A DNA stretch of 64,000 bases, taken from Cordia subcordata. Taxonomy: Eukaryota > Streptophyta > Magnoliopsida > Boraginales > Cordiaceae. Position 1 is the first letter of the stretch. Every line of letters begins with the position of its first letter. Under the pieces are notes generated by a model. It was not told the origin of the DNA. It was given only the letters and a program-made list of their open reading frames with translations, and ran no database searches. Location of the stretch: contig JAPTOF010000006.1 in assembly GCA_028554755.1 (NCBI GenBank), positions 18,351,001-18,415,000 of the forward strand, given 5' to 3'. This document shows positions 57,043 to 64,000 of this stretch, piece by piece. Both the position numbers and the translations under genes were made by a program.

Positions 57043-57520
57043 GGCAAGACCTTAAACCATTTCTAGTATCCAAAAATTTTGTAGTTGATCTCTTCCATCT
57101 TGGCAAGAGAATACTACAACACATAGTACACATTTATTGTGTGGTTTTTGCTCTAGATTATCAATAGCACATTACTTTGCTTCTTTCTACACAAGAGGCT
57201 ATTCTCTCAAGATAAGTCTCCTTAATCTTAGGGAAGAAGACTAGGAAGTCGCCTATTGCCACAACCTTATAGTAAAATTTTTTTGTGGCCTTGTTCATGA
57301 GTAGGAACTAAGCTCGTGACAGTTATAGCTTCATCAAAGGCATCACGCTTCAAGAGGCTAGCTTTACATATTTTTGCAAATCCTAGTTATGTTCTATATG
57401 TTCTTAAGCATGTTCTTGTATGTGTTATGTGATTATTTTATTTTCCTAGCATATTTTCTTGGTAGAATTTTTTGAAAATATGGACTAAGATAGATCACAT
57501 GTAATATTATCGATCCTACA

Positions 57521-57968
57521 AGATAGTCTCATGATATATGGATAAGTCATTACCCCATGGGAAGGCTCAAATATGGACATAGTGGGAAATGAACATCAAG
57601 GAATAGTTGTTCACACTCAACTTGAATCATGGGTTCGACCACCCCATCAATGGAGGCCCTTAGGCGATTCAAGAGGCCAAACCAGTAGTGACTGGACACT
57701 ATTAAATAGTGTCTATTTAGATAAGCGATGTCCAAATAGGCTTGAACGTAACTTGACTATTCGCTAGTTCGGCGATCTCGTTGGTGGAGTTTGAGTGATA
57801 AGGTTGAGACACTGTTACATCACTACAGTTTGAGGGTTAAACTACAAAATGGAAAATGATGTAAAAAGTATGATGTATGTTTTTCGCTATTACATTATAT
57901 ATTACATGTGTATCCAATTTTTGTTGCTTGATATTGATTGTGATCTATTGTTCAATATCTAGTGTGAC
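57521..57968 (+). other. Copia-B leader with PBS deleted
   Basis: The sequence directly after the LTR aligns with about 8175 onward of the other leader (CTATCCCAT..GAGGGCT-like, then GGGGAATGAACAT). The PBS and about 1.1 kb of leader are missing, so this copy could not be reverse transcribed. No coding sequence. Confidence 0.65.
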
Positions 57969-58790
57969 TTCCTTCAGTCCACTAGCTACAATTTTAAGGG
58001 AGCAAAAGTTCATCGGTCTGGATTTTGTGGATTGGAAAAGAAATCTTGACATAGTACTCACTGTCGAGGAGTACAAGTATGTCTTGACTACTTCTTGTCC
58101 TGTTGCAAAGGCAAACTCTTTTGATGCTGTGTGTGATGCTGAGCAGAAATGGTGTAAGGCCAATAGTATGGCCAAGTGTTGTATGTTGGCCTCTATTTCA
58201 GATGTTCTACGGAACAAGCATCAAAACCTGGTAATTGCCAGAGAGATCATGAGTTTACTGTCTCTTATGTTTGCTGATTAGAGTAGGCCCACAAAGCCTG
58301 CTACTGTGAGAGAGCTTACGACCACTAGAATGGCAGATGGTACATCTATCAGAGAGCATGTGCTCAAACGATGAAGTGCCTCAGTACTACCAAGATCCTA
58401 TGTGCAAACATTGATGAGCAGTAGTAGGTGGACATCATCTTAGAGACCCTTCCAGTATTGTTCAATCAGTTCAAGTTTACTACAACATGGACAAGTTGAA
58501 CATGAATCTGATGGAGTTAATGAAGGAGCTTCAAGTAGTGGAGGTTATCATGAAGCCTTCAGGTCATGCACATGTCTCTCAGGCTTCAACTTCTGGGCAT
58601 TACTCAGAAGGAAAGGAAAAGCCTAAGATGAAAGGGAAGTAACAGCATGACTAGAAGAAAAAGAAGAAGACCCTTGGGCTAAAGTGGGGAGTAGGTGTTA
58701 GGAAGCCTAAAGGGAAGTGCTTCAAATATGGCGAGAAGTGCCACTGGAAGAAACACTGTCCCAAGTACCAAGCTCTTAGGTAGGAAGGTA
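57969..58790 (+). pseudogene. Copia gag pseudogene (second copy)
   Basis: The frame reads TSFSPLATILREQKFIG, then DFVDWKRNLDIVLTVEEYKYVL, open to a TAG at 58279-58281. The initiator position is GTG, where the sister copy has ATG. After the stop, gag continues in broken frames (ETLPVLFNQFKF region near 58445). The zinc knuckle near 58711-58755 reads CFKYGEKCHWKKHC: the second Cys is Tyr. Unlike the first copy, it has no MITE insertion, and so defines that insertion's limits. Confidence 0.75.
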
Positions 58791-59098
58791 CATCTCTCAT
58801 GCTCTATGCTAAAACCAGTTTAGTGATTGATTCTACTTATTCTTGGATTGTAGATTCAGGAGCCACTAATTATATTTGCAATTCTTTGCATGGGTTTCAG
58901 GTCATGTTAGAGCTGAGTAGAGGGAAGTTCGCTCTTAGAGTCGGCATAAGAGCAAAAGTTTGGGCTGTTACAGTTGGTCAAGTTCGTTTGTCATTCTTTT
59001 CTAGTAGAGTTTTAGTTTTGAAGAATGTTTATTATGTTTCAAACATTCGTAAAAACCTAGTTTTTGTTTCATAGTTGTTGATGGATAGTTCTTCAGCA
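58791..59098 (+). pseudogene. Copia protease fragment, active-site triad intact
   Basis: The sequence reads STYSWIVDSGATNYICNSLHGFQ, with the catalytic Asp-Ser-Gly at 58853-58861, then FALRVGIRAKVWA and LKNVYYVSNIRKNLV, ending at TAG near 59072-59074. The element is cut at 59098 by a reverse-strand LTR; integrase, RT and RNase H are missing. The upstream gag stops mean it is not expressible as a polyprotein. Confidence 0.8.
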
Positions 59099-59824
59099 TG
59101 TAGATGGAAATCTTATTGAAGGAAATCGAGGAGACGTTCTTGGATTTCCACGTGCATTATCAAGTTCTAAAATTAAATTTTTTAGAGATTTAGAATTATC
59201 TCATAATTCTCGCTCTAAAAGCTCTGCCTTGCAGAAGCATTGAGCTCCTCCTCTTTGTACACGATCAAGAATTGGTAAGAGAAGGATAATTTTTGGGTTA
59301 GGTTTTTAGGAGAGAGTTCTTTGTATTAGGCTTTCACTAAAAAACATATGTACAAAAATAATCAGAACTCTCTTTATATAGGGAGATATGGGTTGTCTAT
59401 AATGCCTATCCCCACAACCCAATAAGCCTAACTCTTTGGGCTTAGTATAGCGGACTTCTTAATTCCATAATAAAGCCCAAATTAAATCCATATTTAATTT
59501 ATAAATAATAATAGCCCATGAATTAATTTTCTTCCACATGTCTAGTGCTAACTTAACATAGTCAAAATTAATTCTGTGACTCGTAAAGTAATTAAACATT
59601 ATAATATTCAATTCTCAATTAAATATTTATAATATTATTTAATTCACAATTAAATAATAACACACTTAATTCATAATTAAACGTGAGCAACTTTATTATA
59701 GTAGGATCAATCCTCTAATTAGTTCCCGCCCATATGCGTGACTCCGTAGGTTCAAACTTAAACCGGTAGTATAAGAACTATTCTTATACTAATCGATTAT
59801 ACCATCTAGTAATGATTCCTGACA
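59099..59824 (-). repeat. Solo-LTR-like block, minus strand
   Basis: On the minus strand it begins TGTCAGGAATCATTAC at 59824 and ends ATTTCCATCTACA at 59099; 726 bp with TGT/ACA ends. A strong TATA box, CTATATAAAGAG, is on the minus strand (core complement 59373-59380). It has no similarity that I can see to the other LTRs here. The flanking five bases (CAGCA, TCCAG) do not match, so no target duplication is visible and one side may be rearranged. Confidence 0.6.
59373..59380 (-). promoter_or_regulatory. TATA box in the minus-strand solo LTR
   Basis: TATATAAA on the minus strand lies about 445 bp into the 726-bp LTR. Confidence 0.5.
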
Positions 59825-60926
59825 TCCAGATAAGCCGAATCCTCAAAGATAAGAAGAGAGAATGTACAAACACAATGGCTTATAAAAAGCCTTATTCACG
59901 TGTCAACAAAGATGATAACTTGTGCTAAGTTGACATTGTGTCACTTATGCACTTATTCACTAACTTTTTGGTGCCTTTGGCTTTTCCTCTTTTTCACTTC
60001 ATTTTTTTTTATATATATTTTTGCACCTTTTTGCCTTTTTCATTTTTTTTTCGAACTTTTAATGCTTTGTATTGTATTTACAAAAAGAAAGAAAAAGAAA
60101 GGCTTAGGCGCATCAACAAGAACCAATCAAGGAAGGGGCACTCACATCAATAACCCTTTTCCAACACTCTTTCCTACCAAGTTATGGGGTGGCTACAAGG
60201 GTTATTCTTTTAAGGTTCTCACTCCCCACAACTTTGAAGGGCATCCCCTCCAAGACATAGTTTTCAAACCACTCTATTCATTCCCCCACGATGCCTCTCA
60301 TCCTCATAAATCAATAGAGTCAATCACAAAATCCAACACAATGATCAACAAAGAAATAAATGACTCTATATGCATCAAAATTGAAAAAATTTTTACCATT
60401 TATATGCATAATGCAATCTACCCTAAGTAAAATATATAACAAGAAAACCAAACTCCCACACCCCCAAACCTAAACTTTGCTTGTCCTCAAGCAAAAAGAT
60501 CAAAGCACAAAAACAAGCAAATCGTCATTACAAAACAAGTAAGGGTGGTAGAGATAGGGTGCAAACATGGGAAACAAGTGGAGAAAGGATAGATACAACC
60601 TTGCATTTTCTTCAAAGCTTTCCATGCCAATGATAAATCACCATACTACTAATCCTGTGACACAATTCATAAACACTCACAAAGAAAACAAGATTAGTAG
60701 CATTGCCTATGCATACTTGCATTGGCATGTGCAATAATGAGCAGTGGTGTATCTTATGGGACAAAAGATTGGGATTCAACACTTTGGTTTGGGTGCAAGA
60801 AAGATAAAAGAAAGAAAATAAAAAGAAAAGAAAGTAAAACAAATGCAAAACTACAAAATTGAACCTAGGTTGCCTCCTTGTAGCGCTAACCATCAAGCCG
60901 TCAGCCAGGCAAACACCAACTCATCT
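59825..60926 (-). other. G4 3' UTR, truncated
   Basis: From about 59839 (CCTCAAAGATAAG) it follows the 3' UTR of G1/G3. The terminal polypurine module and the LTR are missing, as the block starts about 320 bases inside the UTR. The internal module survives: hairpin TTTGCTTG TCCT CAAGCAAA at 60476-60495 beside CCCCCAAACC. The first 14 bases (59825-59838) are unassigned. No env-like gene. Confidence 0.75.
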
Positions 60927-63490
60927 TCAACTTCCATAGATGGGATCCTGAAGCATTAGAACCTCCACACGAGCCATGCTCGGATCATATGTGTGCTTTG
61001 GGCGTTGCCCATTCACCGTCAACTCTCGGCCATCCTTCAAGTCTTTAATCTTGACTGCTCCGGAAGGATAGGCAATCATCACCTCATATGGACCATCCCA
61101 TCTTGTCTTAAGCTAACCTGGAAAGAGTTTCAATCGTGAGTTAAACAACCAAACTTTATCAAAAGGAGAGAATGATTTCTTAATAATGTGTTTATCATGA
61201 ATTCTCTTCATCCTATACTTATAAAGTTTAGCGTTCTCATACGCCGCATATCTAAGCTCTACCAATTCCGCTAGGTCTAGCCTCCTTTTCTCACCCGCTC
61301 TTGCCAAGTCAAAATTTAGGGCTTTGATTGCCCAATAAGCTCTATGCTCTAGTTCTACCGGCAAGTGACAAGTTTTACCAAAAACCAATCTATATGGAGA
61401 CATACCAATAGGAGTCTAAAAGGCGGTACGGTAGGCCTACAAAGCATCATTTAGCCTAATGGACCAATCTCTTCTATCGGGCCTAACCGTTTTCTCTAAA
61501 ATGTGCTTGATCTCTCTAATGGACACCTCTAATTGTCCACTAGTTTGCGGGTGATAAGGAGTGGCTACCTTATGGGTGACTGAATATCTTCTCAACAAGG
61601 CCTCTAAAGTCCTATGGCGAAAATGCAAACCCCCATCACTAATTAAGACCCTAGGGACTCCAAATCTAGAGAAAATGTTTTCTTTAATAAATTTAACCAC
61701 TACCCTATGGTCATTAGTGCATGTAGGAATAGCCTCAACCCATTTGGACACATAGTCAACGGCCACTAAAATGTATTGGTACCCAAAGGAAGGTGGAAAT
61801 GGACCCATGAAGTCTATACCCCAAACATCAAACAACTCACAAGGAAGAATAGGGGATAAAGGCATCATGTTTCTCCAAGAGATGGACCCAGATTGTTGAC
61901 ATCTAAAACACTTCTTGCAATATTCTTGGGCATCCTTAAAGAGAGTAGGCCAAAATAGTCCACTTTGCAAGACCTTCGCGATCTTCTTCCCACTAAAATG
62001 ACCCCCACACCCCTCATCATGACACATGCTCAAAATGCTCTCAAACTCATCCTCAGGCACACACCGGCGAATCATTTGATCCACACACACTTTGAAAAGA
62101 TAGGGATCCTCCCAAAAGAAATGCCTAACTTGTGCTAGGAACCTATCTTTTTCTCTTTTCTCCCAATGGGAAGGAAAACGCCCTATGGCAAGATAATTGA
62201 CAATATGAGCAAACCAAGGCGTGTGATGAGAGACAGCAAATAATTGTTCGTCGGGGAATGAATCATGAAAAGGAGATGGATCACTAGAAGACTCACTAAC
62301 AAGACGGGAAAGATGATCCGCAACTAAATTTTCTCTACCCTTCTTATCCCGAATTTCTATGTCGAACTCTTGAAGGAGGAGCAACCACCTAATCAAGCGG
62401 GGCTTAGATTCTTTCTTAGACAACAAATACTTCAATGCCGCATGATCGGTGTAGACAATCACTTTGGATCCTAGGATGTATGACCTAAACTTGTCAAGGG
62501 AGAAAACTATTGCTAGAAGCTCTTTTTCCGTAGTAGTATAATTCTTTTGTGCTTCATCAAGAGTTTTGCTAGCATAGTATACAACATGGGGCAACTTTTC
62601 CTTTCTTTGACCTAAAATAGCTCCTATCGCATAATCGGATGCATCACACATAACCTCAAATGGGAGACTGTAGTTAAGTGGCTGGATAATTGGGGATATA
62701 GACAATAAGGATTTAAGCCTATTGAAAGCTCTAACACATTCATCATCAAAGTCAAAAGAGACATCTTGTGCTAGGAGCCTAGACAAAGGGCGTGCAATGT
62801 GACTAAAATCCTTAATGAATCTACGGTAAAATCCTGCATGCCCTAGAAAAGATCTAACATCCTTGACACACTTAGGGACAGGCAACTTTTCAATTAATTC
62901 TACCTTAGCTGGGTCAACTTGAATTCCACTAGATGATACAACATGACCCAACACTATCCCTCGTTGCACCATGAAATGGGATTTCTCCCAACTTAACACT
63001 AGATTCTTCTCCACACATCGGTCTAAGACTAAAGAGAGATGATTCGAGCACTCATCAAAGCTATCTCCAAAGACTGAGAAATCATCCATGAAAATCTCTA
63101 AATGTCTCTCAATCATGTCACTAAAAATGGCCATCATACATCTCTGAAAAGTCGCTGGAGCATTACAAAGACCGAAGGGCATTCTCCTATAAGCAAAAGT
63201 GCCATAGGGACAAGTAAAGGTGGTCTTCTTTTGGTCCTCGGGAAACACAGGGATCTGGTTATATCCCGAATAGCCATCTAGAAAACAATAGTCGCTATGC
63301 CCAGCTACTCTATCTAAGATCTGGTCTAGAAAAGGCAATGGGAAATGATCCTTCCTAGTTTTGGAGTTGAGCTTTCTATAGTCAATACAAACTCTCCATC
63401 CCGTGGGAGTACGTGTAGGGATAAGCTCTCCTCTCTCATTCTCAACAACTGTGATCCCGGACTTCTTGGGGACAACTTGGACCGGGCTAA
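60927..63490 (-). pseudogene. pol: G4 pol: RT, RNase H, integrase, best-preserved copy
   Basis: After a TAG at about 63490, the minus strand is open to about 61437. Numbering from 63338: RT with FLDGYSGY (Asp 21) and [10 protein letters not shown] (Asp 85, 86); RNase H with [11 protein letters not shown] and [11 protein letters not shown]; integrase finger with [10 protein letters not shown] and CFRCQQ; integrase core with [18 protein letters not shown] and REIKHILE, so the DDE triad is complete. One codon is missing after GKK relative to G3. Then come TAG stops at about 61437 and about 61404, an open piece (61113-61403: [20 protein letters not shown]) and a TAG before the C-terminus, which ends at TGA (60927-60929). 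Confidence 0.9.
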
Positions 63491-63491
63491 C

Positions 63492-64000
63492 CTACTCACT
63501 ATCGGAGATCGGATAATTAATGCCTGCATCTAAAAGCTTAATGATCTCCTTCTTAACTACTTCGCTCATGTGTGGATTTAGCCTCCTTTGCATTTCCCTA
63601 GAAGGAATGGCTCCATCCTCAAGGTGAATACGATGCATGCAAACCGAAGGGTCTGTGCCTCTCAAATAATCAATTTTCCACCCTATAGCCTTCATATGTT
63701 TCCTAAGGACCTCTAATAGATGCTCCTCATGCTCACTAGAAAGATCGGAAGCTATGATGACCGGAAGGGTCTCACTAGAGCCTAGGAATGAATATTTCAA
63801 ATGATCGGGAAGGGGTTTGAGCTCTAAAGAAAGGCTAGGCTCAACCAAGGGGGACTTAACCTCAACATCATCAATGGGGACATCACTAGAAATGAGACTA
63901 GAAGGATTAACCTCAAGTGACTTATTAGTCAAATGGCTCTCAATCAAGGAAGTAGAAGCTACACATTTCCTCTCTAAGGTCTCCAAATCAAAACTAGACA
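63492..64000 (-). pseudogene. pol: G4 pol: linker and RT N-terminus, cut by window end
   Basis: Open on the minus strand from the window edge to TAG near 63490. The linker is acidic and Ser-rich (LEVNPSSLISSDVP), followed by LIIASDLSSEHEEH-like sequence and the RT entry LNPHMSEVVKKEIIKLLDAGI. The stop falls where G3 has Trp (SEW). The protease, gag and 5' LTR would lie to the right of the window. Confidence 0.85.

Larger units (their letters stand above)
56694..57520 (+). repeat. Copia-B LTR, 3' part
   Basis: It begins in mid-LTR (CTTGGAATTGGG, equivalent to 14489) immediately after the H1 LTR and ends GATCCTACA. TATAAATA is at 57035-57042. A 69-bp direct tandem duplication lies at 56813-56950, absent from the other copies. 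The LTR's first part was separated or lost when H1 inserted. Confidence 0.8.

Noticed and set aside
60612..60896. 94-codon hydrophobic frame in the G4 3' UTR, considered as an env remnant
   Set aside because: The equivalent in G1 (20094-20366) is similar but starts differently and has no Met or signal pattern in common. The region is pyrimidine-rich on one strand, which explains the Phe/Leu content.

Overview
This window is plant nuclear DNA, almost certainly from heterochromatin-like intergenic space. I see no host gene, tRNA, rRNA or CRISPR array. Nearly every base belongs to LTR retrotransposons of two superfamilies. The Ty1/copia elements have domain order gag-PR-IN-RT-RH, an initiator-Met-tRNA type PBS (TGGTATCAGAGC) and TGTTAG...CTACA ends. 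The Ty3/gypsy elements are Athila-like: order gag-PR-RT-RH-IN, an Asp-tRNA type PBS (TGGCGCCGTTGC) and TGAT...ATCA ends. Both PBS types and both clades are typical of flowering plants, but the species cannot be named from this.

Layout. 1-2137: 3' end and LTR of a copia element with several polypurine tracts (Sirevirus-like). 2138-2355: reverse-strand scrap of a second copia family, called copia-B here. 2356-5202: older copia-B LTR plus leader, carrying a 157-bp TG...CA insertion with a 5-bp target duplication. 5203-13302: copia-B element with full 5' LTR, leader, decayed gag-pol split by a MITE-like AT-rich insertion, and a 3' LTR cut after about 120 bp. 13303-13361: a 59-bp scrap of gypsy integrase. 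13362-15815: another copia-B LTR plus leader.

15816-56693 is a three-level nest of Athila-like elements. A plus-strand element (H1) supplies a 3' UTR and an LTR that is split into 16704-17405 and 55643-56693. Into that LTR went a minus-strand element (G1: 3' LTR 17406-18929, body 18930-22762 and 33757-37279, 5' LTR 37280-39073). Into G1's reverse transcriptase went a structurally complete plus-strand element (G3, 22763-33751) flanked by a perfect CAATA duplication. On the 5' side of G1 is the most striking object: a 16.6-kb array (39074-55642) of twelve head-to-tail units of about 1.39 kb. Each unit is the end of the retrotransposon's 3' UTR, its polypurine tract and the first 285 bp of its LTR, which makes it look like a satellite repeat born from a retrotransposon.

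56694-59098: 5'-truncated copia-B LTR, leader, gag and protease. 59099-59824: minus-strand solo-LTR-like block. 59825-64000: minus-strand Athila-like element (G4) with the best-preserved RT-RH-IN reading frame, running off the window.

No element here looks autonomous. G3 is the youngest-looking and structurally whole, but carries several stops and a frameshift. Beyond the annotation, four signals stand out. (1) The satellite-like array. (2) Palindromic GGTCGACC clusters just upstream of TATA boxes in unrelated copia and gypsy LTRs. (3) A conserved hairpin beside each polypurine tract, duplicated inside the gypsy 3' UTR. (4) A roughly 1.6-kb-arm inverted repeat created by the nesting, which could give hairpin RNA.
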